Notes under the pieces: generated by a model | Told to the model about the DNA's origin: nothing | Database searches by the model: none | The model's input: the letters and a program-made list of their open reading frames with translations, nothing else | Made by a program: the position numbers and the translations under genes | Shown: in pieces, positions 32,831 through 42,524 of the stretch | How positions within the stretch are numbered: position 1 is the stretch's first letter | How the letters are laid out: every line of letters begins with the position of its first letter | NCBI GenBank assembly: GCA_029552545.1 | Contig: JAKPDO010000050.1 | Span: 110,835-174,834 of the forward strand | Direction: 5' to 3' | DNA length: 64,000 nucleotides | Source of the DNA: Planctomycetota bacterium | Lineage (GTDB): Bacteria; Planctomycetota; Phycisphaerae; Sedimentisphaerales; Anaerohalosphaeraceae

Positions 32831-35800
32831 ATGGATACGAAAGAAATACTGAACCGAAAAAGCCGAGTCCGCCAGGCAATGGAATGGATGAGCGAGCCGA
32901 CCTTGTCTGCCCCGGAAGATTCCGGCGGTGCGTCCACGCAAACGGCGGTGCTCGAAGAGCAGCTGCATCAGGCCCGCCAGAAATTGGCTCGGCTGGAACA
33001 GCAGAAAGAGAATCTGTCCCAGACGTGTGCTTCTCAGGATGCCTATATTGCGCAGCTGGCACGCGAGTTCGCCGCGCTTCAGGCAGACAAGGCCCGCCAG
33101 GACGAGGAATTGGAGCAGCTGCGTATCCATCAGGCCGAATCGGCTCAGGCCCGTCAAACGGTTGAATCGCTCCAGCGGAAGCTGGAGGAGGCACAGGCCC
33201 GCATCTTTCATCTCGAGGAGGCGGCCCGGATACATCAATTGGAGGCCGGCCGCAGCCAAGATGCTCTCGGAGAGGCGCTGAAGGAAAAACAGGCAGCCCT
33301 CGAAGAAAAGCAGGCGGCTCTGGCGGCTTTGGAAATGCGGGTGAATGAGCTGCTTGGCCGGCATCAGGAGCAAACCGGTCGATTGGAGCAGATGCAGCAG
33401 ACCTGCCGGCAGCTCGAAGAGGAAAATCATGCTCTCCGGACGCGTGTGGCTGAACTGACCGGACAGATGGATGTGGTTCGTCTGCAGGAGGAAGCGGCCC
33501 GGCAGCAGGCGGAGCAGATGCGGGCCCTGCGAAACCAGACTGCCCAGCAGCAGGAGCGGATCAGTCTTCTGGAACAGGAACTGGAGCGGTCCCGTCAAGC
33601 AGCTTGCCGACTGGAGGAAGCCCTTCGGAATCATTACCAGAATACCGATGAACAGACCGCCCGGCTTCAGCAGAAGATTGCCGAGCAGGAGCGGCTGTTC
33701 CAGAAGGTGGCCGAGCAGCGGGACCAGCTGTCGCTGGAACTGGATGACCTGCAGGAAACGCACAGCCGGATGAGGAATGAATACACCTCAATCCAGGCGC
33801 GGCTGGCGGAGGCGAACCGTCAGCTGGAGGAATTAGCGGCTCGAAGCGGCCGAAGCGAGCAGGAACTCGAGCAGCTTCGGGCTCGGCAGCAGGAGGCGGC
33901 CGGTCTTCAGCAGCGTCTGGAGGCGGTGCAGGAAGAACTTCAGCAGGCCCGCCGAACGATTCAGCAGCTGCAGGAAATGCTCACGAGCAGTCAGCACAAA
34001 CAAGCGGCGGAACTGGCTGCCGCCCGCGAGGAACTGCTCCAGGCCCAGAAGACCATCGCTTCGCTGCAGAGCCAGCAGGTGCTCGCGCAGGAGCGCGGGC
34101 AGGCGGCCGAGCGGCTGAGCCGGGAACTGGACGACGCTCGTCAGCGGATTCGTCAGCTGGAGGAGATGCTTCACAGCGGACAGGAGCAGTCGGCCCTGCA
34201 GAAGGCGGCTCTCGAAACCGACCTGCACGAACAGCGGACGATTTGCAATACGCTGACGGCTCGACTGTGCGAGGCCGAACAGGCCCGCCAGCTGCTCGAG
34301 CAGGAAAAGCAGATGCTTCAGGAGAAGCTGCGTCAGCAGGCCGACTCCTCACAGGATGCGGCTCGTCAGCTCGAAGAAAACCGTGCCTATCTGGCTTCTC
34401 TGCGGGACGAATCCCAGCGGCGTCGGCAGGAAGCCGATGACCTTCGAAAGGCCCTTCAGGAAGCCCAGCAGAAACTTCAGCTTCAGGAATCGAGCCGAAG
34501 CCGGACGGAAGAGCAGATGGCCCGACTGGAGGCGGAGGCAGCCGATTTGCGAACCTGTCTGCAGCAGGTGCTGGAGGAAAAGGTAGCCCTGCGAAAGCAG
34601 CTGACTTCGCTGGAGGAATTCGAGACACAGTATCTGGCCGCCGAACAGACGGCCCGGCAGCTCCAGCACACCCTCGAAGACCTGCAGGTGCGTCTGGAAG
34701 AAAAGAATCGTCTGCTGGAGCGCGGTGCCCAGACCGAACAGCAGCTGCAGCAGCGGCTGGATGAACTGCAGGCCAAACTGGAGCAGAAAACGCAGCAGGC
34801 GGCCCAGATGCAGCAGCAGGAGGAACATCTGCTTCGCCAGATCGAGGCCCACAGCCGTACGATTGAACAGGCCCGTGCGGCTTATGAGCAGCTGGCGGAG
34901 GAAATGGAACTGCGTCAGCAGGAATTTGAAAAGCAGTGCCGTCAGCGGGATGAACAGATTGAAAAGCTGCAAGGTCAGCTGACGGAAATGACCGGCCGGG
35001 CGCAGGAGTTTGAGCGGCTCAGCGTTCAGCGGCACGAAGAAAATCATCAGCTCAGGCGGGCCCTGGAGCGCAGTCAGGAGCAGGCCGCAGACCTGCAGGC
35101 ACGGCTGAGCCGCTGCGAGGAAGACAATCAGTCGCTCCGTCGGCAGGTCGAGCAGCTGCAGGAAACCGTCGGGGTGCTGGCCGAGACGCAAAGCCAGCTG
35201 CAGAAGGCCCGTCGGTACATCGAGTCGATGGAACAAATGCTGGCCCGTCAGACGGCTGAACTGGAGGCCACACAAAAGCAGCTCAGCAAGCATGTGGAGT
35301 TTGCCCGGCAGCTGCAGATTCTCAGCCGGCAGTCCGAAGGCATCTGGGAGCTGCCCTCAATACGTCCGGCCGAGCCGCCCAAGCCCGCGGAACCGGCCCC
35401 CAAACCGACTGTGCCGCCGACGGAGGGACCGCGTAACCAGCCCCTGACGGAGGAGCCGTGTCTGATTACGAGCCCGGCGGGCGCTTCGCCGGAATCGGCG
35501 GAGGCCCGGATTGCGGCCCTTCGCAATCAGCTGATGGAACAAACGGAGAATCTGCGGCGGGCCCACGAGACGATTCGTCTGCTGCGGGAACAAAAGCCGG
35601 TCAATCCGGTGCCTCAGATTAATCCCGCTCCGCAGACGCCCGGGCCGATTCCTCTCACGCTGACGGACAATTCCTCGTCAGATGTTTCTGTGATCAGCAA
35701 GCCGCCGGCCGAACGGCAGCAGGCCCGCGCGGCCGTCTGGCAGTTCCTCGAAGAGCAGGAGCGAAAGGCGGGTCCCAAACCGGCTCCGATTCATATTCCG

Positions 35801-35962
35801 GCATCGGCTCTTTCGCATGCAAAATCAACCCAGAAGCCGCAGGCGGGGTCGGAAGAGCCGCAAACCCCTCCGGCCAAACCGCAGGCCGCCGAACCCGATG
35901 AAAAAACCAAATCGTTATTCCGCAAGTTCGGTCTGCTGGGCGGCTGGGGCGCCGGAAAATAG
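32831..35962 (+). CDS. very long coiled-coil protein of unknown function
   Basis: 1043 residues from the ATG at 32831 (GAGGG 7 nt upstream; the TTG at 32813 is less likely). Residues about 40-845 are continuous heptads rich in Gln, Glu, Leu, Ala and Arg (LEEQLHQARQKLARLEQQKE, then dozens of similar blocks) without a proline break. There is no Walker motif or hinge, so it is not SMC, RecN or MukB. A Pro/Lys-rich linker (PPKPAEPAPKPTVPPTEGP) follows, then a short helix and a basic end (KTKSLFRKFGLLGGWGAGK). No signal peptide, so cytoplasmic; a filament or spacer is plausible. Its last 48 nt overlap the convergent Lnt gene. Confidence 0.75.
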   Translation: MDTKEILNRKSRVRQAMEWMSEPTLSAPEDSGGASTQTAVLEEQLHQARQKLARLEQQKENLSQTCASQDAYIAQLAREFAALQADKARQDEELEQLRIHQAESAQARQTVESLQRKLEEAQARIFHLEEAARIHQLEAGRSQDALGEALKEKQAALEEKQAALAALEMRVNELLGRHQEQTGRLEQMQQTCRQLEEENHALRTRVAELTGQMDVVRLQEEAARQQAEQMRALRNQTAQQQERISLLEQELERSRQAACRLEEALRNHYQNTDEQTARLQQKIAEQERLFQKVAEQRDQLSLELDDLQETHSRMRNEYTSIQARLAEANRQLEELAARSGRSEQELEQLRARQQEAAGLQQRLEAVQEELQQARRTIQQLQEMLTSSQHKQAAELAAAREELLQAQKTIASLQSQQVLAQERGQAAERLSRELDDARQRIRQLEEMLHSGQEQSALQKAALETDLHEQRTICNTLTARLCEAEQARQLLEQEKQMLQEKLRQQADSSQDAARQLEENRAYLASLRDESQRRRQEADDLRKALQEAQQKLQLQESSRSRTEEQMARLEAEAADLRTCLQQVLEEKVALRKQLTSLEEFETQYLAAEQTARQLQHTLEDLQVRLEEKNRLLERGAQTEQQLQQRLDELQAKLEQKTQQAAQMQQQEEHLLRQIEAHSRTIEQARAAYEQLAEEMELRQQEFEKQCRQRDEQIEKLQGQLTEMTGRAQEFERLSVQRHEENHQLRRALERSQEQAADLQARLSRCEEDNQSLRRQVEQLQETVGVLAETQSQLQKARRYIESMEQMLARQTAELEATQKQLSKHVEFARQLQILSRQSEGIWELPSIRPAEPPKPAEPAPKPTVPPTEGPRNQPLTEEPCLITSPAGASPESAEARIAALRNQLMEQTENLRRAHETIRLLREQKPVNPVPQINPAPQTPGPIPLTLTDNSSSDVSVISKPPAERQQARAAVWQFLEEQERKAGPKPAPIHIPASALSHAKSTQKPQAGSEEPQTPPAKPQAAEPDEKTKSLFRKFGLLGGWGAGK

Positions 35963-37408
35963 CAGAGGTCTCTGTTGTGTTTTTTCTGAGGCGGTCTCCT
36001 GACCGCCTTTTTTATTGGAGGGGTTCAATCCGCACCAGACAGCGGTGGCCAGAATAACCCCGAAAACCGCCAACAGCGGCACAAAACCAAAGCGGCTGAA
36101 CAGGGTAATCGTCTGAACAATCGGCAAATCGGCGACGAGCAGACCCGGCCCTTCTTTGTAATGGTCCATTTGGGCGAGAATTCTTCCTTTCGGGTCAATG
36201 ACGGCGCTGATGCCGCAGGCGGCGCCGCGGACGATTCCGTATTGACCTTCAATGGCTCGTGCCCGCACCGCCTGCAGATGCGGATAGCGGATGGTCTGCC
36301 AGTCGGCCGTTGGAGAAAGCACAATCGGCGTCTTCAATCGCCCGTAATACCGCGTTAGACGAGGAAAATTGTCGTCCTGACAAATCAGTCCGCCGACGGC
36401 AATGTTTTCGATGCAAACGGTTTTGAGTTCGCCGCTTCCGCCCCATCGCGGCTCCATCGGTGTCAAATAGGTTTTGGTGTATTCTTCAACAATCTCTCCT
36501 TCGGGCGACATAAAGAACATGCGGTTTTTGTGTTCGGAGATATTCAGATATCCGACGGCCAGCCAGAGACGGCATTCCCGGGCGAGCCGTCCGAACCGCT
36601 CCATCCATTCCTGCCGGTTGTGGTCTGCAATACAAAAGCCCAGCTCTCCGGTGGTAAAAAGCACGGCGCCTTGACGGGCGGCCTGCCGTGCCGGTTCGGC
36701 AAACAGTTTTTCGAATCCATCGGTGCTGTGCGGGTCAACTTCCGAAAAGCTGTCATCAAACACCCAGCCCGCCGCAGCCACGCGAAGGTGTCCGCTCGGT
36801 CTCTGCAGAAAAAGTCCGGTGTTCAGAATGCCCAGTCCGAGCAGAATACCGGTCAGGGCCGATGCCGCCCGTTTACGGCAGGCGGGGCGGGCCAGAAGAT
36901 GGCTTGTCAACCCCTGCAGGGTGCCGAGCACCAGCGGAACGCCGCAGATGCCGGTTAACGAAATAAACTGGATCAGGGCCGGATAAGCCGTCCAGCTCCG
37001 TGCAAAGGATTGAGCCAGTCCCCAGATGGGAACGGCTGTGCAGGATGCCCAGTCCAACAGGGCCCAGAAGGCCCCGACAGCCAGCGAACCGAGGAGGACG
37101 CCTTGTCGAACAAGGAACGCACAGCCCAGACAAAGCAGGGTCAGAATCCCGGTGAACCAAATCAGCAGACCGACAGTAACAAGCAAAGGCATTCGCAAGG
37201 CGAACATCTGCGGAATCGAAAAGGCCAGCCCCATATAGAATCCGCACAATGCGGCGGCCTTGGGGTTGAAGGTTCGCAAGCTTAAGAACAGTAGAGCCGG
37301 CAGAGCCGATAATTGCAAAAGACACAAAGGCCCGTACAGATTGCCCGCCATCAGCAGCAGCCCGCCCGCAATTCCCGCTCCTTTATAAGCCCATTCTCTC
37401 CTGTCCAT
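35915..37408 (-). CDS. apolipoprotein N-acyltransferase-like (Lnt family)
   Basis: 497 residues with the Lnt plan: at least six membrane helices in the first 200 residues, then a nitrilase domain (about 205-450). The three catalytic residues seem present: Glu255 in FTTGELGF, Lys312 in EEYTKTYLTP and Cys343 in GGLICQDD. RWGGSGELKTVCIENIAVGG and IRYPHLQAVRARAIEGQYGIVRGA match late Lnt motifs. The C-terminus ends with a membrane helix and a polar tail that overlaps the coiled-coil gene. Lnt adds the third acyl chain to lipoproteins, and nitrilase-fold relatives exist, so substrate is inferred. Confidence 0.8.
   Translation of the reverse strand: MDRREWAYKGAGIAGGLLLMAGNLYGPLCLLQLSALPALLFLSLRTFNPKAAALCGFYMGLAFSIPQMFALRMPLLVTVGLLIWFTGILTLLCLGCAFLVRQGVLLGSLAVGAFWALLDWASCTAVPIWGLAQSFARSWTAYPALIQFISLTGICGVPLVLGTLQGLTSHLLARPACRKRAASALTGILLGLGILNTGLFLQRPSGHLRVAAAGWVFDDSFSEVDPHSTDGFEKLFAEPARQAARQGAVLFTTGELGFCIADHNRQEWMERFGRLARECRLWLAVGYLNISEHKNRMFFMSPEGEIVEEYTKTYLTPMEPRWGGSGELKTVCIENIAVGGLICQDDNFPRLTRYYGRLKTPIVLSPTADWQTIRYPHLQAVRARAIEGQYGIVRGAACGISAVIDPKGRILAQMDHYKEGPGLLVADLPIVQTITLFSRFGFVPLLAVFGVILATAVWCGLNPSNKKGGQETASEKTQQRPLLFSGAPAAQQTELAE
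35988..36013 (+). terminator. terminator of the coiled-coil gene, inside the lnt-like gene
   Basis: AGGCGGTC-TCCT-GACCGCCT followed by T5 and ATT. It lies 25 nt after the coiled-coil stop codon but within the coding region of the convergent gene. Confidence 0.8.
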
Positions 37409-37596
37409 ACCCGCCTCGCAAGGAGTTAGGAAGTTTTCTTCTGCCTGGGCAGAAGGATAACAGATAAGTTTCTATTCTGCAAGGAAAGCACGTCTCATTT
37501 TTCAGAAGAAAACTATTTTTTTTGCCCTTCCAATATGGTTTAATATAGGAAAAATCTTTTATCCATCCCGTGCTTTTTCAAGGAAAGGAGAGTCGT

Positions 37597-38013
37597 ATGA
37601 GTCTGTGGAAGGAATTCAAGGCGTTTGCGATGCGGGGCAATGTGATTGACATGGCCGTCGGCATCATCATCGGGGCCGCCTTCGGCAAGATTGTCAACTC
37701 GCTGGTCAATGATGTCCTGATGCCGCCGCTGGGGATGCTGCTGGGCCAGATGGATTTCTCAGAGTTTTCCATCACCCTGCGGGATGCGGTAGTCTCCGAG
37801 ACCGGACAAGTGGTTTCGCAGGCCGTCAAAATCAACTACGGGATGTTCATCAACACAGTGATTAATTTCATCATCGTGGCCGCCGCTATCTTTGCCTTAA
37901 TTAAAATTATCAATCTGGCCAAGAAAAAAGAAGAGGCGGCTGCACCGGCCCCGACACCGAGCAGACAGGAACTTCTGCTCGAAGAAATCCGTGACATCCT
38001 GAAATCCAGGTAA
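37597..38013 (+). CDS. mscL: large-conductance mechanosensitive channel MscL
   Basis: 138 residues from the ATG at 37597 (AAAGGAGA upstream). The chain matches MscL end to end: [22 protein letters not shown], then the pore helix [24 protein letters not shown] (gate residues Ile/Val/Ala/Gly pattern), a periplasmic loop ([19 protein letters not shown]), helix two ([23 protein letters not shown]), the KKKEEAAAP linker and a C-terminal amphipathic helix ([16 protein letters not shown]). It forms a pentameric pore that opens under membrane tension to release solutes. Transcribed alone, divergently from the Lnt-like gene, with an A/T-rich upstream region. Confidence 0.95.
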   Translation: MSLWKEFKAFAMRGNVIDMAVGIIIGAAFGKIVNSLVNDVLMPPLGMLLGQMDFSEFSITLRDAVVSETGQVVSQAVKINYGMFINTVINFIIVAAAIFALIKIINLAKKKEEAAAPAPTPSRQELLLEEIRDILKSR

Positions 38014-38022
38014 AATCCTCTG

Positions 38023-38079
38023 TCATTCCCGCGACCTGTCCTTCGAAGCTTTCAGCGAAGAAGGAAGGCGGGAATCCAG
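38023..38079 (+). repeat. dispersed intergenic repeat, copy B
   Basis: CATTCCCGC and GCGGGAATC arms flank a second inner stem (CTTCG/CGAAG) around AAGCTTTCAG. It is the best preserved copy of the repeat seen near 1.3, 1.55 and 44.7 kb, and it directly follows mscL. Confidence 0.6.
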
Positions 38080-38126
38080 AGCGTTTGGTTTGACTTCCAG
38101 CCCGATAAAAGGGATTGCCGGGAAGT

Positions 38127-38897
38127 TCAGGACATCCGGCGAATCCGGACCTCAATGTCCTTGTCCTCGGCCAGAAGCCGAACCAGTTCCTGTGGGTCGG
38201 TCTGCCCGTAATGATAGGGATAAAGCACTTTGGGGCGGAACATCCGTGTTGCGGCCGCGGCCATTTCCGGCGTCATCGTATACGGCAGATTCATCGGCAG
38301 GAAGGCGACGGCGATATCTTTGAGGTTTTGCATTTCCGGGATGTTTTCCGTATCACCGGCAATATAGACCCGTGTCTTGCCGAACGTGATGACGTAGCCG
38401 TTGCCCTGTCCTTTCGGGTGGAAGGGCTGGCCGTCCGGCCGTTTATGAATCAGGTTGTAGGCGGGTACCGCTTCGATGTCCAGGTCCAGCACTTTTTTCC
38501 TGTCGCCGTTTTTCATCACCAAGCCCTTCGGGACGGCCTCCCGGCATTTTTCAGGAATGACCACGATGGTACCCTCTTTTCCAAGCAGCTCGACCGCTTT
38601 GGAATCCAGATGGTCCCGGTGCTCGTGGGTAATCAGAATCAGGTCCGCCTTGGGCAGTTTTGTGTAGTCGGCCAGCTGCGTCCAGGGGTCAATGTGAATG
38701 ACCTTGCCGCCGCAGGTCATCATCAGCGTGCCGTGCCCGATAAAGGTAATAACCAAATCCCCCAACTCGGTCGGAAAGACATCGGTTTCAAAGGTCTTTT
38801 CCTGCTTTTGTGAGTCTTTCGGCTCATCCGCCGTATGCACGGGCTGGTTTAGGAATAACGGCGACAATCCGCAAAGAAAAACAAGGACTTGTTTCAT
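38127..38897 (-). CDS. exported metallo-beta-lactamase-fold hydrolase (UlaG-like)
   Basis: 256 residues with a signal peptide (VLVFLCGLSPLFLNQPVHTA). The zinc-binding motif is HEHRDHLD (residues 91-98), preceded by ITFIGHGTLMMTCGGKVIHIDP and followed by TRVYIAGDTEN (fourth ligand Asp) and a late His in VLYPYHYGQTDP, which fits the UlaG / YtnP-like subfamily. The substrate cannot be told. The gene is monocistronic, downstream of the ankyrin gene on the same strand and 57 nt after its stop. Confidence 0.88.
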   Translation of the reverse strand: MKQVLVFLCGLSPLFLNQPVHTADEPKDSQKQEKTFETDVFPTELGDLVITFIGHGTLMMTCGGKVIHIDPWTQLADYTKLPKADLILITHEHRDHLDSKAVELLGKEGTIVVIPEKCREAVPKGLVMKNGDRKKVLDLDIEAVPAYNLIHKRPDGQPFHPKGQGNGYVITFGKTRVYIAGDTENIPEMQNLKDIAVAFLPMNLPYTMTPEMAAAATRMFRPKVLYPYHYGQTDPQELVRLLAEDKDIEVRIRRMS

Positions 38898-38954
38898 AAG
38901 CGTTTCTCCTGAAAGGTTTTCCCCTTAAAACATCTCGCCTGCCTCATTTCAGGC

Positions 38955-41900
38955 TTATTTCAATTGAAAGATTTCCGGTGGAATTGCTTTATTTATAGCC
39001 TCTTTGGCCTCTGAGGAAATCGGAGCAGTTTCAAACGGAGTTTGTCCGGAGTTGTTTTTCAGAGCGGGGTCAGCTCCGTGCTCCAGAAGCATCCTGACGG
39101 CCTGGGGATTGGCATGGTAACAAGCGCTCCAAAGCGGACTTCGTCCGTATTTGTCCAGGTAATTTGGATTGGCCCCGGCCTCCAAAAGGATTTTCAGACA
39201 ATCTTCCTGATTGCGGCGGACGGCATAAAAGAGCGGAGTTTGGTCCTGTTTATCCGGTTTGTTCACATCAGCACCCGCCTTAATCAGCAGGGCAAGAATG
39301 TCTGCTTTCTGAGGCGAAAAGAAATCGTTTTTCAGAAGAGCATGGAGAATGGTAAATCCCTCGTGATTTTGATGATTCAGGTCTGCACCATTTTGAACAA
39401 GGAGTTCAAACAAGTCTTTTCGGAGTGAGGCATAGAAAAGCGGCGTATCTCCGTTTTCATCCTGGGCATTTATATCGGCTCCGTGCTGAAGGAGGAATTC
39501 GATGGAGTGTAATCGTTCAAAACGGGCGGCCTGATGCAGAGCCGTCTGACCGGAAGCCGAGGCGGCATTGACATCGGCACCGTAGTCCAAAAGAACCTGC
39601 AGTGTGGAGGGATTGTCATACAGAATGACGGCCTCATGAAGCGGGGTACCTCCGTTGCTGTTTGCTGCATTGACCTCAGCTCCAAGTTCCAGAAGGAGTT
39701 TTACGGGACCGTGGTTATAAGCCGCTTTATGCAGGACTGTTTCTCCGTTTTTGGGATTTGTTTGGCGGATGGAAAATCCTTTTTGGAGATAGTAGCGGAT
39801 TAAATCTTCCTGTTTGAAAATGACGGCGGTAAAAAATACTGTGTTCCCGTCATCATCTTCCGCCTTCAGATCGGCTCCGGCGTCTACCAGCAGCTGTACC
39901 ATATCCGTGAATCCTCTCGCAGTGGCCACATGAAGGGCGGTCCATTGGTCCGGGGGGCGCCGATGATTCACATCTGCCTTCAGCTGAAGAAGACAGCGGG
40001 CCATCGGCAGGTCGTTTAAATACACGGCGGTTTGCAGCGGGGTGAACATCTGGCCCGCAAAGAGTTCGCAGACGGCATTCAAATCCTCCCCACTGTTCGC
40101 CAAATTATTCACAAGATTTTGTTCTTTGAGCAGGACAGCCAGGTGGATTGGAGAGTTTACTTTTTGGGTCCATTCTGCTCGCAGTCTGTCCAATTCGGCT
40201 TCTTGTTCTTTCCGCCGTCGTTTTGCCTCTTCTTTTTGAACCTGCTTCAGAGCCGGCTGATGGGGCGGTTTTTGTTTGGAAACAGAATCGAGCAGGGCTG
40301 CGGCTTTGCTTTGTTTGGCTTCCTGAGCAATCTGAAGCGGAGTTTTGCCTTCGATATCCCGGGCATCCGGCTGTGCGCCGGCTTTCAGCAGGAGCGTCAG
40401 GATTTCCGGATTTCCTTGCCGAGCAGCTTCGTGGAGCGGGCTGCGGTCGAAGTAATCCGCGCCGTTGACATCGGCTCCGGCATCCAGCAAAAATTGGCAA
40501 AGGGAAGTATTGCCGTAAACAGCAGCGAGATGGAGAATGGTTCGGCCGGTTCGGTTGCGGGCATTCAAATCCGCCCCATTCTCAGCCAGACAGCGGACAA
40601 TTTGTTCTTCTTTTACAGCGATATGAATCGGATATTCTCCAACAGAATTGGGCTGATTTATGCCGACCCCCTTGGCAATCATTTTTTTCATCATTCCCAC
40701 GGCGGCCGTGCCCAACCTATTGGAGCAGAGAACATGCAGAGGAGTGTCTCCCCGCAGGTCTCTGAGGGTAAGGTCCGAATTGGCTCCGAGCAGGACATCA
40801 CATACTTCCAGATACTGGATGGAGGAAGCTTCACAGGCATAATGCAGTGGGGTTCTTCCGAAACGGTTTTGGGCATTCACATCGGCGCCGTTCCGGATAA
40901 GGAATACAGTGGCTTCCTTTCGTCCGCCTCGGGCCGCCAGATGAAGCGGGGTATTGCCGAAGCGGTCGCGGGCGTTCACATCGGCTCCGCGGCTGACCAG
41001 CAGGTTGAGAATCTCCTCAGATGCTCCTTTGAAGGCGGCCCGGTGAAGGGGGGTTTCCCCAAGGGGGGAGCGGATATTGATATCCAGCCGCTGAGCCAGG
41101 AGCCATTCCATCAGTTTTCGGTTTTGCTGTTCGGCCGCCCAGTGCAGAAGAGAATAACCGTCGCTGTCCGGAAGGAATGGATTGATTTTTTGTTCGGAAA
41201 GGGAGTTCAGAAAACTCTGCCATTCCGGATGCTCTGTGTTGACGGTCGGATTGCCCCAGATATCCGTTGTTCTGAATTTTTCCGGAATCAGGGCAGGCGG
41301 TCGGAGCACATAGGGAATCTCCCAGGGTTTACAGCGTAAAATCATCTTTTGTCTGTCCGGCAGTTCCTTCCCGGCGTACTCCGCTAAAGAAAAGTACATC
41401 TCACGAAGGAGGGGAATATTCGGATCAGCCCCGCTTTGAAGCAGGAAGGCAAAGGTTTTGTCGTCTGCTTCATAAAGAGCATCGGCCAAAACGGATTTTC
41501 CGTTTCCGTTAATTGCATTGAGCGAGCTGCCTTTGGAGGCGAGCAGCTGAATGATTTCTCTGTTCTGGGTGGAAACAGCCAGATTGATTGGAAGCCGGCC
41601 GTTCCCGTCGAGTGCAGAGATGTCAGCGCCATGCTCCAGGAGCAGTTTGACCAGTTCTTTGTTTTCCTTTCGGATGGCCAGGTGCAGGCAGGTGAATGAG
41701 TCGTTATTATATCGATTGGGGTCTGCGCCTCTGGCGAGCAGCCAGGCGATAATCGCCGGCCGATTGGATTCAATTGCAAGATGCAGGGCGGTCCACTGGT
41801 ACCGATTGGTCCGCTGAATGTCTGCCCCTTGTTCCGCCAAAAATTGACAGGCCTGGAGAGCCCCTTCTGCGGCGGCGCAGTGCAGCGGTGTCCATCCGTT

Positions 41901-42470
41901 TCGGCTGTTGGGAGTGTCCGGTTTCAATCCGGCTTCCAGAAAGAGACGAATAATATCCGGCAGATTTTTCCCGGCAGCGGCGTGAATCGGAAGCCACTGG
42001 TTGGAATCACCGTGCAGGGGGTCTGCCCCCATACTCAGCAGAAACTTGACCATATCCGGATGGTTTCCGAGAACGGCTAAGTATAAAGGGGTCCGTCCTT
42101 TCGCGTTGACCGATTCCAGTTTTGCACCCTTGGAAATAAGCAGACTGGCAATTTCGACATTTCCATTGGAGGCGGCAATATGCAAAGGCGTCTGTCCGTC
42201 TTTGGAGGCGATGTTGGTGTCAGGGTCAAACCGGAGAATTGTCTGAACAAGTTTTTCGTTGTTGGCTTCTACAGCCAGGAAAAGAGCCGTGCGGCCCTGT
42301 TCATCCTGGGCGTTAAGGTCACGGCCCTCCTGAAGCAGTTGGGTAATTTTGTCGACCGATTCTCGGCTGTGCGGCGGGGGTACGGCTGTTTCTGAGAAAA
42401 CGATTCTGGAAAGAAACAAAAGAAGAGAAATTGACAAAAGGAAACCCGTAGCCGCTTTCGGTTGTTTCAT
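38955..42470 (-). CDS. giant exported ankyrin-repeat protein
   Basis: 1171 residues from the ATG at 42470 (AGGAGGA upstream). Signal peptide GFLLSISLLLFLSRIVFSE. The rest is a chain of roughly thirty ankyrin repeats (GRTPLHYACEASS, GNTPLHLAARGG, GQTALHQAARFERL and similar), starting at about residue 60. Two non-repeat islands interrupt them: about residues 370-430 (LRCKPWEIPYVLRPPALIPE) and about 735-790, a charged helix (KQVQKEEAKRRRKEQEAELD). Exported and so probably periplasmic or on the surface, where ankyrins usually serve in binding other proteins. It is divergent from dnaK with a likely promoter at 42496-42524. Confidence 0.9.
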   Translation of the reverse strand: MKQPKAATGFLLSISLLLFLSRIVFSETAVPPPHSRESVDKITQLLQEGRDLNAQDEQGRTALFLAVEANNEKLVQTILRFDPDTNIASKDGQTPLHIAASNGNVEIASLLISKGAKLESVNAKGRTPLYLAVLGNHPDMVKFLLSMGADPLHGDSNQWLPIHAAAGKNLPDIIRLFLEAGLKPDTPNSRNGWTPLHCAAAEGALQACQFLAEQGADIQRTNRYQWTALHLAIESNRPAIIAWLLARGADPNRYNNDSFTCLHLAIRKENKELVKLLLEHGADISALDGNGRLPINLAVSTQNREIIQLLASKGSSLNAINGNGKSVLADALYEADDKTFAFLLQSGADPNIPLLREMYFSLAEYAGKELPDRQKMILRCKPWEIPYVLRPPALIPEKFRTTDIWGNPTVNTEHPEWQSFLNSLSEQKINPFLPDSDGYSLLHWAAEQQNRKLMEWLLAQRLDINIRSPLGETPLHRAAFKGASEEILNLLVSRGADVNARDRFGNTPLHLAARGGRKEATVFLIRNGADVNAQNRFGRTPLHYACEASSIQYLEVCDVLLGANSDLTLRDLRGDTPLHVLCSNRLGTAAVGMMKKMIAKGVGINQPNSVGEYPIHIAVKEEQIVRCLAENGADLNARNRTGRTILHLAAVYGNTSLCQFLLDAGADVNGADYFDRSPLHEAARQGNPEILTLLLKAGAQPDARDIEGKTPLQIAQEAKQSKAAALLDSVSKQKPPHQPALKQVQKEEAKRRRKEQEAELDRLRAEWTQKVNSPIHLAVLLKEQNLVNNLANSGEDLNAVCELFAGQMFTPLQTAVYLNDLPMARCLLQLKADVNHRRPPDQWTALHVATARGFTDMVQLLVDAGADLKAEDDDGNTVFFTAVIFKQEDLIRYYLQKGFSIRQTNPKNGETVLHKAAYNHGPVKLLLELGAEVNAANSNGGTPLHEAVILYDNPSTLQVLLDYGADVNAASASGQTALHQAARFERLHSIEFLLQHGADINAQDENGDTPLFYASLRKDLFELLVQNGADLNHQNHEGFTILHALLKNDFFSPQKADILALLIKAGADVNKPDKQDQTPLFYAVRRNQEDCLKILLEAGANPNYLDKYGRSPLWSACYHANPQAVRMLLEHGADPALKNNSGQTPFETAPISSEAKEAINKAIPPEIFQLK

Positions 42471-42495
42471 AAAAAGTCCTCCTGAGTTCAGGAAT

Positions 42496-42524
42496 AGATA
42501 AGTCATTTTTGGCTCGGAAATCAA
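42496..42524 (-). promoter_or_regulatory. possible promoter of the ankyrin gene
   Basis: On the minus strand TTGATT, 17-nt spacer, TTATCT, about 25 nt before the ATG at 42470. Confidence 0.35.
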
